Shown one piece after another: positions 8,521 to 17,924 of a stretch of DNA of 64,000 nucleotides (the first letter of the stretch is position 1; each line of letters opens with the position of its first letter). The position numbers were made by a program, and so were the translations under genes. Source of the DNA: Sugiyamaella lignohabitans (taxonomy: Eukaryota > Ascomycota > Dipodascomycetes > Dipodascales > Trichomonascaceae). The stretch is from positions 1,736,001 to 1,800,000 of the forward strand of contig NC_031674.1 in the NCBI RefSeq assembly GCF_001640025.1, written 5' to 3'. The notes beneath the pieces are model-generated. The model did not search any database, was not told where the DNA came from, and saw nothing but the letters and a program-made list of their open reading frames with translations.

Positions 8521-10839
8521 TTACATTGAGTCCAGGAGCTTGCGTGAGGCGAGACGGCGGCGGGGGGTGTGGGGGAGATCTTGCTCGATGCGTTGGAGTT
8601 TGATACGGGACGAGGTTCGCGTGGGTTTGTGCTCGTGTTTGAGTTTTTTGGCTCTTTTGGTTCGCGGTTTCCTGTTTATAGTCCGTTTTTGGGGGATGGT
8701 AGAGGAATTTGTTTTGGTTTTGGTTTTGGTTGATGATTTGGCCGAGTCTTCTTTTTGCCGTTTTGCAAGCCAAACTGATACTCTGCGAGGAGCAGGCGGT
8801 TTGATTTCGTCCGAAACTGCTGGTGCGAGTTGTCTTCGTCGTCGACCTCGTTGAAAAACAAGTTTCTTTTCATCGCCATCGTCGTCATTATCACTGCTGT
8901 TCTGACTGTTGTCATTATCATTGTCGTCGTCAGTAGAGTCAAGGTCGTCGTGTGAATGGTCAAAAGGACTGCGATATACTTCGATTTTATCTTCTTGTTC
9001 CTTCATACTGGGCCAGAATGCATTGTATAGTATACAATGTCGATGACATCTGGGACAGTAGTTTCTAATGAGATTGCGAAGTACCAGTTTTTCTTCTTTG
9101 GGTCGCATAAACGGTGTTTTACAGTTGTGACATTTGAGAACAGACTGTTTGTTTTCTTCTTTAAACGGTTCCATGTAGAATTTCTTCTGATGCGTCTGAC
9201 ATTCCTCGAAGAGTGCGTTTTTGGACACTGTAGTAGTTTTGCCGCGAAGACTGAAGTTGAACGTCATGGACTTGCGTGGTCTTAATGCTCTCTTTGCCGC
9301 GGTTTCTGGTGTCGGGGTGCTATCTTCGCTTTCGGAACTCGCTTCTGGCTCGATACTGGTATGTGACAAGGGTGTACTCGACCGTTGAGGTGAGAATAAT
9401 GTAGGAGATGGAGATAGTGAGGGTGACGAGCTTGTCGTATTTCGTGAAAACGACTTGGGATTGGGTAATGTCAGCGACTGTCTTTTGTAACCCCGGGTAC
9501 TGGAAGAGGTCAGATTGATCTTTAGTTTCAGAGGATCGTGGTTTGTATTTGGTTCATTTGAAGTCACGGTCGATATAGAGCTTGATGCAATTGCTGATGT
9601 TGACTCAGAATGCAGTTCCCTGATTTGACTGGTGAGCTTACGAGTGTTTGTGCTGGTATTTGTACTAGAAACTGTGCTAGTGACTGTGCTAGTGACTGTG
9701 CTAGTGACTGTGCTGGTGCCGGTATTTTGTTCAATCGACTTTGCACTGGATTCTGCATTGAGCACGCCATTCACAGAGCTGGATGTCACTAGAATATCAT
9801 CATCATCGTCCTCGTCCTCGTCCTCGTCCTTGCCGTCACTAGAGTCACTGTCACTAGTTGAATCGATGGTCTCATAGTATGTCTTTATGATGGTGCTGGC
9901 CTCTCCCTCAGTATGCACCTCGGATTGTGTATGTACATCGGATTCCATGTGAACGTCGGATTCCATATGAACTTCAGACTCCATATGAACCTCAGATTCC
10001 CTATGAACTTCTGATTCCGTGGGAACCTCAGGTTCTGTATGAACCTCGGTGTCTGTGTCGACTTCAGGTTCCGAGTCGACATCCTCCTCCTTCTGGCACT
10101 TCCAACCATTTCTCTCAAGACCCTCACAAGTCGCACATAGACATTCCTTATTGTTTTTACCAAAATAATTCTCCGCGTACCCTACAGTAATCTCTTCACC
10201 AATAGAAATGTGTCGTTTAGCATGTAAAGACATGTTCATGCCAGCAGATACAAACCGAGCATTTGGTTCACAGTCGTGGTTGACAAACCTGGCAGGACCC
10301 AGCATGAGGCAGTTCCGACCTCTTCGACTGGAATTAATAATTGAAAAGTCTTTATCATTACTTTGATTAAGCTCGTCTTCCTCTTCATCAGTCAGTTGTA
10401 CCAGAAATCCACTTAAATAACGAATATCCTCACCTTGTTCATATGGCCTCCTGGCTACTACACAGGCTTCTGACTTATTAGTCCTCACTTTATATCGATC
10501 CGTAACTTCGATATTAAATGCACAGTCTTTTAAATAGATTTGTAGGTACCGTTTAGCATGCTTGTCAAACTCATTTCTTACCGAGGGGTCTTGAAACCGA
10601 GACAGAAAACTTTGTATGGCCCGTAAACTAACCAGCCGGTTTACTGCATTCGCAACGACGGGTTTTTCTGGTTTTATCAGTTCTTGTTGGATGATATGCA
10701 AAATCTCATTTTCGGGAATACCTCGGATCGGTTTATATTCTCGGACTTTCCGAATGGTCCCCCAATAGAACAACCGATCGATCAGGCAGTCGACCAGCAG
10801 GTCGTCAAAATATGCCAGGTCAGTGTAGGTAATAGTCAT
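8521..10839 (-). CDS. SET9: SET-domain histone H4-K20 methyltransferase (Set9/Suv4-20 type)
   Basis: 772 residues from the ATG at 10839 (MTITYTDLAYFDDLLVDCLI). The N-terminal helical region and SET core fit the Set9/SUV4-20 family: ...ARRPYEQGEDIRYLSG, the catalytic-pocket block GPARFVNHDCEPNARF, EEITVGYAENYFG, and a post-SET CLCATC. The family methylates histone H4 Lys20 in the nucleus. It is present in Schizosaccharomyces and many fungi but absent from S. cerevisiae. After the SET region comes an acidic zone with in-frame repeats of a heptad of type V-H-M/T-E-S-E/D (nt about 9910-10060) and a Thr-Ser-Thr-Val run (nt 9671-9715), then a long Ser-rich tail with CxxC pairs (CHNC, CPRC) and basic C-terminal clusters. 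No intron. The C-terminal half is poorly conserved and its role is unknown. Confidence 0.88.
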   Translation of the reverse strand: MTITYTDLAYFDDLLVDCLIDRLFYWGTIRKVREYKPIRGIPENEILHIIQQELIKPEKPVVANAVNRLVSLRAIQSFLSRFQDPSVRNEFDKHAKRYLQIYLKDCAFNIEVTDRYKVRTNKSEACVVARRPYEQGEDIRYLSGFLVQLTDEEEDELNQSNDKDFSIINSSRRGRNCLMLGPARFVNHDCEPNARFVSAGMNMSLHAKRHISIGEEITVGYAENYFGKNNKECLCATCEGLERNGWKCQKEEDVDSEPEVDTDTEVHTEPEVPTESEVHRESEVHMESEVHMESDVHMESDVHTQSEVHTEGEASTIIKTYYETIDSTSDSDSSDGKDEDEDEDDDDDILVTSSSVNGVLNAESSAKSIEQNTGTSTVTSTVTSTVTSTVSSTNTSTNTRKLTSQIRELHSESTSAIASSSISTVTSNEPNTNHDPLKLKINLTSSSTRGYKRQSLTLPNPKSFSRNTTSSSPSLSPSPTLFSPQRSSTPLSHTSIEPEASSESEDSTPTPETAAKRALRPRKSMTFNFSLRGKTTTVSKNALFEECQTHQKKFYMEPFKEENKQSVLKCHNCKTPFMRPKEEKLVLRNLIRNYCPRCHRHCILYNAFWPSMKEQEDKIEVYRSPFDHSHDDLDSTDDDNDNDNSQNSSDNDDDGDEKKLVFQRGRRRRQLAPAVSDEIKPPAPRRVSVWLAKRQKEDSAKSSTKTKTKTNSSTIPQKRTINRKPRTKRAKKLKHEHKPTRTSSRIKLQRIEQDLPHTPRRRLASRKLLDSM

Positions 10840-12042
10840 AATAAAAAAGAATGGAAAATATATATCTTGCAAAGAATTTGTGTGACAAAGTCAACTCGAG
10901 CCAGAGAATGGATCGCTCGGTTAAAATGTCCTTGTGTATGCAGTGAAGGGGACTATGGTATTTTGCTCTCACAATAGATTGTCCTGTCCTATAGCATGCT
11001 AATGTCTTTTGAGCTGGCTATTAATTTTTGACTGTGATTTGAAATGATATCGAGTTTGGCTTTAAAGATGGTCTTTGTAATTACCCTTGTTAATGACACT
11101 TGTGTCGACCCTAAAATGAACTGGAAATGACCAAAAAATGACCCAAAATAGCCCAAGAAGGTCCTAAAAATGCCTTTCGCACAATATAATCCCGGCAGTT
11201 GTTTACAGTTGCCGTTGGTGTGTCACTTTTCAGCTGAACTTCCAACTGAAATTTCACTTTTCAATCCGATTATGCCTTTGAGACCTAGTCCAGGAGCTTG
11301 TTAGTCTACAGTTGTTGTTCAACCACGAAACCGGCTCGACCACTGGATATCGAAGTTTTTCTCAGACCACCGAACCTCCTGCTCCACAAGATTCCGATTT
11401 AACTTTTGTGTTCTGAATAATGTCTGATGTCGCAGCGACAACCACAACAACAACAAATAAACTTAATGCAGAAGACACCGGACTCTCGAGGCTGACAATT
11501 CTGAAATAACGGTACAAAAAAGCCCTCAGAGAACCTTCTTTTCACACTCTTTTTTGTTCCCGCTTTTCACACTCTCTCCAGCGATGGAATCCAGACCCCG
11601 ACCCACTACCAGAACCAGCTCAAGTCCTTCTCACCGGGACAACCTTTTCTTAATCACTGAACAAAAACACCCTCTAACTCACTCTAACTCTCCACGCTGC
11701 ATACCTGCATGAACCCTGGCCGTGCGGCTGCGCACTCCGGGGGACAGGGGGTCTGCCTCCGGCGGCTGGGGCTCCGCCCCAGACCCTGGTAGCTCCTCTC
11801 GCTCCGCTCGAGTCGTTTCTCTGACCGGTCCCCAAACCTCTCCTGCGAAGCAGGAGCAACCAGGGTCTGGGGCGGAGCCCCAGCCGCCGGAGGCAGACCC
11901 CCCGACCCCATCGCGGCTACCTACGCGCGGGTGCTGCCAGGGGGATATGAGAACAGGAGCGGTATTGCAGATGGAGATCTCGTTTATTACGTCTTTGGAA
12001 GTAGTTATTGTTGCCAAAGTTGAGAGTCCGTTCCAGCATGTC
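10840..12042. other. Divergent promoter region of SET9 and VAC1/PEP7
   Basis: About 1.2 kb without a supported gene. The left part is AT-rich; 11550-11700 is pyrimidine-rich on the plus strand (CTCTAACTC repeats). One DHE composite lies close to the PEP7 start. Open frames reading through the composite are artefacts. Confidence 0.65.
11754..11895. repeat. DHE composite (B+ / A-) upstream of VAC1/PEP7
   Basis: B arm 11754-11815 (loop GCTCCGC), A arm 11840-11895, spacer containing CTGACCGGTCCCC. Flanking bases continue the inverted repeat (GGGGGTCT left, AGACCCCC right). It ends 147 nt before the chosen PEP7 ATG, and is one of the few composites clearly in a 5' flank. Confidence 0.95.
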
Positions 12043-14505
12043 ATGTCTCGTCGTTCGCGAGTGTTTGGGCCTCCGGGAACGGGTGTGGGTGTAAAGCCGT
12101 TTGCTACTTCGCCTTTGAAATCGTCGCCTTTGGCAACTCCACCAGTCAGTGCTGATGGCAGCGGCTCTGGCTCTAACAGTAGGGAGGACAGCCAGAATTT
12201 GCATTTGTCAGGAGTCAAGTCTCCCCTGGTGGGTTCGTTACTATCCAGTCCAAAACGTGTGGACTCGCCTCCCAGCAGTAGTGAACTGTCACTTTCCGAA
12301 TCAGTCAGCTCCAGTATCACTTCAGATGATACTACTATCGTACCGGAGCCGGCTTTTGATAAGCACGCCAGAGCCAGTGGAGGATCCAGCTTGCCAGTGT
12401 CGGTTCCTGGATCAGCTCCTGCTTTGAATGATGTTAATGGTTTTAGAGATGGACCAAGTGGTGAGCTAGGTTTTGAGTCTGTTATCAACTCGGGATACGG
12501 TTTGAGTGGTGCTGATGCTGGTGCTGGTTCTGGTAGTGGTAGCAGCCATGGACACAGTGGCTCTTCGAATATGGATATAGGAGACCAGTTGCATGATATT
12601 TCCAGTCTGGCTGCTTCAGGATCTGGGTTTTCTGGGTTGGATGGAGATGGTATTAAAGAATTGGTGGTTCCATCGTCGTTTGATTTGGCAACGTCGTCAG
12701 ATGATGTACCGAGTCTGATAGTGACAGATTCAGGAGTTGGTTCGGAAGTTGGTTCGGGAACTGGTTCAGCAGTCCCGGATCTGATGTGCCCGATTTGTGG
12801 TGATTCAATGGTGTCACTGCTTCAGCTGAACAGACATTTGGATGATGCCCACTCCGAGACAGTGACTCCGACCGAGAACGAGCAACTCAAAGGTTGGTTC
12901 AGAAAAAAGGTCGAACAGGCTAAACAGATCCAGCAGTTGCAAACTGTCACTTCAGTGTTTAGCCAGTCGCTGAATTTGAATTTGTTTGATGACAGTGGAA
13001 GCGACAGATCGGTAGTAGTAGGTTCTGGTACCAGTTCTGGCGCTGGAGTTGGAGCTGGGACGGGATCTGGCGGAAATGCAAGTGGTAGTTCGACTCCGAG
13101 ACGAAATGTTCAAGATAAATCCGAAGCAGTGACTCGAAAACACTGGAAAAATCATGGCACTGGTCCTGCTGGTCGAGACAAATGCTCGTACCCGACCTGT
13201 GACAAACTCCTTGTGTCTCGAAATGGTGCTATTCATTGTCGACAATGTGGCCAGTTGTTCTGTCGAGAACACAGCATGTACCAGATGAAACTGGCTCCTC
13301 AAACTGCCCGACACGATCCAACCAGCGGATCCAGTGTCTGGTGTCGAGTATGTCAGACTTGTTATGAGTCGCGTCCAGGATATAACGATCATTCGGGCAC
13401 CGTTCATGACCTGTCGGCATATTTTCTACAAGTTCGACAGAAACAAGTTGATATTAACGAATTAGAAGTGAACCGGCTTGAAAAACGGTTGATAAGACTA
13501 ATACGAGCTCTGGCTGATCTCGGTGAGGGCTTGTTTACATACACGACCAGCATACGCAGGAAATCGATAGAACATCACGTAGCTGTATGGCAGAATGATA
13601 AGGATGTACACAATTGTCCTATTTGCTCTCAAAAGTTTGGCTACTCGTTGCGAAAACATCACTGTCGAGTATGTGGCCAAGTCGTGTGTGCCGACTTGGG
13701 TACCGACTGTTCACGAGACGTTCCAATCAGTGTCCTCTCCAATAAGCTGGATAATGGGACGAACCAGCTTCCTCGCCGCGACGATATAGGTATTCGAATA
13801 TGCCGCGACTGTAAACGAACAATATTTGCCAAACGAAACTTTGAAGCCGAAGGTCAAGCCGACCGGCCTGATATGCTTAAAATCTACGATTCCATGGCTC
13901 ATATCAAACATTCTATTGATATCAGTCTTCCCAAATTCCAAGATATGTTAATGAAACTCAACGACCCCGAAAATCCCCCTCCCCACCAAGTTCTAGACGA
14001 AGCAGCCACTGTACGACGCAAGCTGCTCCAGTCATTTTCACAATACGACAGCATGGCCCGTAAAGTGCTGACTGCCGATGCATTACGAGAAACCGATAAA
14101 AGGCTCCAGAAACAAATATACCAGGTAGCTGCCCAGTATCTTCAAGAAAACATGTTACCATTAAAAGCACTTCCACGAGCCCTTAAACACAATAAAGCCG
14201 CCGCCGCTGCTGTTGCTTCTACCGAAGTGAGCAGCAGCAATTCCAGCATCTCCGAGAACATGGATCCCAGCTCAACTTCGACTCCTGTTCCACCTACACC
14301 GCTACTGTCTGATGACGAGATCCAATCGTACCGTGAACAACTCATTGTCATGGAAGAACAGAAGTTCATGGTCGAGAACATGATCTCCGAGTCCAAAACA
14401 CACCGCAGATTCAACGAAGTTGCTCCTCTCGAGGAAAACCTCCGTGACCTAGAACAAGAAGTCTCGCGAATCAAATCCGTGCTTGGCTCCTACGTCATCA
14501 CCTAA
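12043..14505 (+). CDS. PEP7: Endosomal Rab5 effector Vac1/Pep7 (C2H2 + two FYVE-type fingers)
   Basis: 820 residues. Start chosen at 12043 (MSRRSRVFGPPG), because the frame farther upstream runs through a DHE. Ser/Gly-rich N-terminus; C2H2 finger (about residue 249, CPICGDSMVSLLQLNRHLDDAH); a FYVE-like finger (about 381-450, CRQCGQLFC); and a canonical FYVE finger (about 525-590, CPICSQKFGYSLRKHHCRVCG, with the RKHHCR phosphoinositide motif). A C-terminal coiled region (about 755-818) corresponds to the Rab-binding end. The family binds PtdIns3P and the Rab Vps21 on endosomes and promotes Golgi-to-vacuole vesicle docking with Vps45 and Pep12. No intron. It ends 61 nt before a sense DHE. Confidence 0.93.
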   Translation: MSRRSRVFGPPGTGVGVKPFATSPLKSSPLATPPVSADGSGSGSNSREDSQNLHLSGVKSPLVGSLLSSPKRVDSPPSSSELSLSESVSSSITSDDTTIVPEPAFDKHARASGGSSLPVSVPGSAPALNDVNGFRDGPSGELGFESVINSGYGLSGADAGAGSGSGSSHGHSGSSNMDIGDQLHDISSLAASGSGFSGLDGDGIKELVVPSSFDLATSSDDVPSLIVTDSGVGSEVGSGTGSAVPDLMCPICGDSMVSLLQLNRHLDDAHSETVTPTENEQLKGWFRKKVEQAKQIQQLQTVTSVFSQSLNLNLFDDSGSDRSVVVGSGTSSGAGVGAGTGSGGNASGSSTPRRNVQDKSEAVTRKHWKNHGTGPAGRDKCSYPTCDKLLVSRNGAIHCRQCGQLFCREHSMYQMKLAPQTARHDPTSGSSVWCRVCQTCYESRPGYNDHSGTVHDLSAYFLQVRQKQVDINELEVNRLEKRLIRLIRALADLGEGLFTYTTSIRRKSIEHHVAVWQNDKDVHNCPICSQKFGYSLRKHHCRVCGQVVCADLGTDCSRDVPISVLSNKLDNGTNQLPRRDDIGIRICRDCKRTIFAKRNFEAEGQADRPDMLKIYDSMAHIKHSIDISLPKFQDMLMKLNDPENPPPHQVLDEAATVRRKLLQSFSQYDSMARKVLTADALRETDKRLQKQIYQVAAQYLQENMLPLKALPRALKHNKAAAAAVASTEVSSSNSSISENMDPSSTSTPVPPTPLLSDDEIQSYREQLIVMEEQKFMVENMISESKTHRRFNEVAPLEENLRDLEQEVSRIKSVLGSYVIT

Positions 14506-14565
14506 CTCTGCTATATATTATTATTTATTACTGTTCCTGCCAACTTTCTTCTACCTGGTGTGCAA

Positions 14566-14626
14566 TGCCTCCGGCGGCTGGGGCTTCGCCCCAGACCCCA
14601 CGGCTCCTCTCGCTTCGCTCGAGTCG
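14566..14626 (+). repeat. DHE, type B, solo
   Basis: Sense to PEP7, 60 nt after its stop. Hairpin-1 loop is TTC instead of TCC with the stem unchanged; linker ACCCCACG. Confidence 0.93.
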
Positions 14627-15130
14627 GGTGTTGGGGGGACATCTGGGTGAGTCCATGTCCACATATCTCTCTCACTATTACCAGAGCTATCATATTGTTT
14701 GTATTTTTGGCTTGTATTGATGAGAAAAAACCCCTCCATTTTGCTAATGAACTCCAAGAGTGAATTTTGGATTGTAGAGACCAAATCCCACTCTGTAATC
14801 CAATGACATGCTGAAGTCTCTAGAGTTTTGCCATAAGTCTATCGAGAACTCTAATAAAAAGTTCGAACGCTTCGAATTCATCAACCAGCCTAAAGATATT
14901 CTCGACCGACGTTAGGAAAGCAATAATCGTACTATAGAACAACTATTATAGAAATGTTTTTAATTATGATTTGAGTATTTAAAGTTAAAAACAGTTCAAG
15001 TTCCTGTTATCACCTTCTCTTCTTGAATTAATATTATAAATTTATTTACAAGGTTCTATGGAGCTGTAAATTTCAGCCAACTACTCATGGGCCACACTTT
15101 CCGCCACTCAGTCACAAATAAATTCGATTG

Positions 15131-15374
15131 CCATGTCCGTTCACTGACATTCCCGTTCACGCGTCGTCCGTCCTGTGCTACGTGCGATCACTGACATGTC
15201 CATTCACTGGCATACCCGATCACTGACATGCCCGATCACTGACATGCCCATTCACTGACATACCCTTTCACTGACATGACCATTCACTGACATGCCCGTT
15301 CACTGATATGTGCGATCACTGATATGTGCGATCACTGACATGCCCGATCACTGACATGTCCATTCACTGACATG
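15131..15374. repeat. 16-bp minisatellite array (CACTGACATGYCCATT-like), copy 1
   Basis: About 12 tandem 16-bp units from 15184 to 15374, each built on CACTGACAT, with a less regular lead-in from 15131. Unit differences cluster at the same positions (ATT/GAT before CACTG; GTCC/GCCC/GTGC after ACAT). The left flank (TGTGCTACGTGCGATCACTG) and right flank (CTGAATGAAATAGTGAG) recur at the second array near 32.5-32.8 kb. Confidence 0.93.
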
Positions 15375-15548
15375 TCATTTTTCTGAAATATCCGATCTCT
15401 GAATGAAATAGTGAGAGTTCTTATAGTAAAAATATTCTGAATAGTAATCTTTTTTTCAAAAAGCAGTACTTTGGGTAGTTATTTTCAAGCCTAAAGCTTA
15501 TGGACTAGAAAGAAACGCTAACGGCCCTAAAATCACAACTCCCCAACA

Positions 15549-15604
15549 TGCCTCCGGCGGCTGGGGCTCCGCCCCAGACCCTGGTTGCTCCTGCTTCGCA
15601 GGAG
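15549..15604 (+). repeat. DHE, type A, solo, not gene-proximal
   Basis: Canonical copy about 1 kb downstream of PEP7 and 390 nt from the HEM15 stop. One of few solos not adjacent to a stop codon or in an intron. Confidence 0.95.
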
Positions 15605-15905
15605 ATGGCGGGGACTTGTAGACGGGGTGCCTTTCCATGGATCAGTAGTGATAAAGACTCAACACTATTTGGATTCCACTTGGTGACACCTGACCCCGCT
15701 ACCGATACTGGCCATCATGCTGCCAGAGTCCAGACAAATCCACACCTGGTTTATATTAGCAGGACCCCTGAAATTTCCGAAAATATAAATAACAAATAGA
15801 ACAGGGTGAGACCGAGCTCCCACGAGTCGGAGTGTCTTTTTGGTGGTTCTCCGATACAAGAAACTGGCTCTTGGTCTGAGAATTTCACTCCAGGGTCCCC
15901 GCCAT

Positions 15906-15961
15906 CTCCTGCGAAGCAGGAGCAACCAGGGTCTGGGGCGGAGCCCCAGCCGCCGGAGGCA
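15906..15961 (-). repeat. DHE, type A, solo
   Basis: Sense to HEM15, about 29 nt after its stop. Canonical sequence. Confidence 0.95.
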
Positions 15962-15990
15962 TGTTCGGTAGCGTAACAGCAAGATGGGGA

Positions 15991-17305
15991 TTAGATTCGC
16001 ATTATGTACGGTTTGATGGCGGCACCGCTCTCGACCTGTTTTTCAGTAGACTCGGCGAGATGGGCGTGGGCAATGTCGGCAATTGCCTTGATGAACTCGG
16101 GGTCTCCATTCAGCGACTCGGCACGACGTAAAAGTTCGGGACGCTTCATTTCTTCCTTCAGTTCAATATCAATTTCATGCAATGTCTCAATATGGTCTGA
16201 TGTAAACGCTACAGGAACCACGACAATTCCCTTTGTACTCTCACGTTGTTCCAGAGCAGCAACTACTTTAGCAGTCTGAGCACCTAACCAAGGCCGAGGA
16301 CCCACTTGAGACTGCCAGACTACTCGGTACGGGTTGGAGAACTTGAGTTCCTGCATCACATGAAACGCAGTAGCAGCGACCTCGGCTGGATATGGGTCAC
16401 CCTGATTAACAACCGACATAGGAATCGAGTGTGCAGAAAACAGAATCACTACTTGATCACGAATAGATTCGTCAAATGCATTAAGCTGGTCCTGGATATG
16501 ACGAGCAAATGTCTTTACCAGACCAGGATGTGTAGGCCATCGTTCAATAAAACTCCAGGTAATCTTGCCATTCGGATCCAGTTCCCTCTGAACTTTCCTC
16601 AACTCATTAAAACTACTTCGAGTAGTCGAGTAACTATATTGCGGATACTGGGTAAAAGCCACAGCCCTCGTGATCCCGTCGTCCAGCAGTTGTTTATATG
16701 TAGTATCAGTCAACGGAGCAGCATATCTAAACGCGATATATGGTTTATGAGGAGCTGTCTCTGGGGAAAGCTCATCCAGCAGTTTACAAGCCTCAGAAGC
16801 CTGCAGCGACGTCCACTTGCGAATGGGCGACCCACCTCCAATCTCCTCATACTTCTTCTCGATATCTGCTGTCCTTCGATACGCAATAGCCTTGGCGATC
16901 CACGACTGAAACGGACCCAACGGGATCAAATCGCCATCCGAAAACAGTCGCAACAAGAAATCATGGGTCTCTGGAATCGTCGAAGGACCTCCCATATTCA
17001 TCATGACAATAGCCTACACCCAGTCAGTTCTCGTTCTTCCGAAGTGTGCCTCCGGCGGCTGGGGCTCCGCCCCAGACCCTGGCTGCTCCTCTCGCTTCGC
17101 TCGAGTCGTTTCGTCGACGGATCCCACAAAAAAAACTCCTGCGAAGCAGGAGCAACCAGGGTCTGGGGCGGAGCCCCAGCCGCCGGAGGCACATCCCCCC
17201 TCTCGGAAGCTCACTTACGGTGCCGTTTGTGGACGAGCTGGCGAACCGGCGGCCCAGTGGGTGCCGCGATATCGCCAGAGTCTTCAGAATTTGTCTCGAA
17301 ATCAT
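15991..17305 (-). CDS. HEM15: Ferrochelatase, mitochondrial (2 exons)
   Basis: Exon 1 17219-17305 and exon 2 15991-17013 encode 369 residues. Inserts Fe2+ into protoporphyrin IX, the last step of haem synthesis, on the matrix side of the inner mitochondrial membrane. Exon 1 carries a basic presequence (MISRQILKTLAISRHPLGRR). Splicing joins NGT to AIVMMNMGGPST, giving the conserved family start. Hallmarks: GGGSPIRKWT, FRYAAPLT, the catalytic-His segment LFSAHSIP (about residue 225), and YRVVWQSQVGPRPWLGAQT. The 205-bp intron has GTAAGT, branch ACTGAC and GTGTAG and holds a DHE composite. Confidence 0.95.
17047..17191. repeat. DHE composite (B+ / A-) inside the HEM15 intron
   Basis: B arm 17047-17108, A arm 17136-17191, spacer TTCGTCGACGGATCCC plus an A-run. 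A-first on the HEM15 sense strand; 27 nt from the 5' splice site and 33 nt from the 3' splice site. Net intron without it would be 60 bp. Confidence 0.95.
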
Positions 17306-17924
17306 TGGAAATGGGCTGTTGTTGAATGGAGAAGGTCAATTGTGGCGTTCAATGGTCAACCACGCCACTCTCACTACCGAGACCGAGCTAACCTGCGAGC
17401 AACTGAAAAATGCCGATCAGTCACCCCCATCGGGCCCAGACCCTCCTGCACCGATCGGCGCAGCCCCCCTGAACCCTGAACCTTCCCCCGCTCTCACCAC
17501 CCCTCACGGGTATGAACCGGCACCAAAACCCGTGTCTCGAACCCACCGCACCCGCTCTTTCGCTCCTGGTCACTGTCAAACCCCGCCAGGGACCGGGAAA
17601 ACAGGCTCGCCGCGGGCGCCACATGGCCTGCAGCTGGACCCTGGCACGGATTCAGGGGGTGGCACCTGCCTCCGGCGGCTGGGGCTCCGCCCCAGACCCT
17701 GGCTGCTCCTCTCGCTACGCTCGAGTCGTTCCGTGGACGGATCCTCCTAAAAACTCCTGCGAAGCAGGAGCAACCAGGGTCTGGGGCGGAGCCCCAGCCG
17801 CCGGAGGCAGGTCCCCCATCAGCCGTGCGGGGGTGAGAAACGTGATTGAGGTTCACGAGAGTACGAGAGTGAGACGACGCCAGATCCGATCAAGAGACCC
17901 AATTGGTAGAAAGTGCGGTGCGGG
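17306..17924. other. Divergent promoter HEM15 / ALE1
   Basis: About 620 bp, GC-rich in the middle (17480-17640), with a DHE composite nearer ALE1. No gene supported. Confidence 0.6.
17667..17809. repeat. DHE composite (B+ / A-) in the HEM15/ALE1 promoter region
   Basis: B arm 17667-17728 (loop GCTACGC), A arm 17754-17809, spacer CCGTGGACGGATCCTCC. Flanks extend the inverted repeat (GGGGGTGGCACC left, GGTCCCCC right). It ends 115 nt before the ALE1 ATG. Confidence 0.95.

Larger units (their letters stand above)
14506..15990. other. Convergent 3' region PEP7 / HEM15
   Basis: 1.5 kb without a supported gene. Contains DHEs at both gene-proximal ends plus one in the middle, and a 16-bp minisatellite array. 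The 14760-15120 stretch is AT-rich and featureless to me. Confidence 0.65.

Noticed and set aside
11722..12042. N-terminal extension of the PEP7 frame through a DHE
   Set aside because: The extension translates the repeat and has no family similarity; the ATG at 12043 gives a typical Vac1/Pep7 start.
15131..15374. CRISPR-like array
   Set aside because: Direct 16-bp units without spacers, diverging between units, in a eukaryotic genome; a minisatellite.
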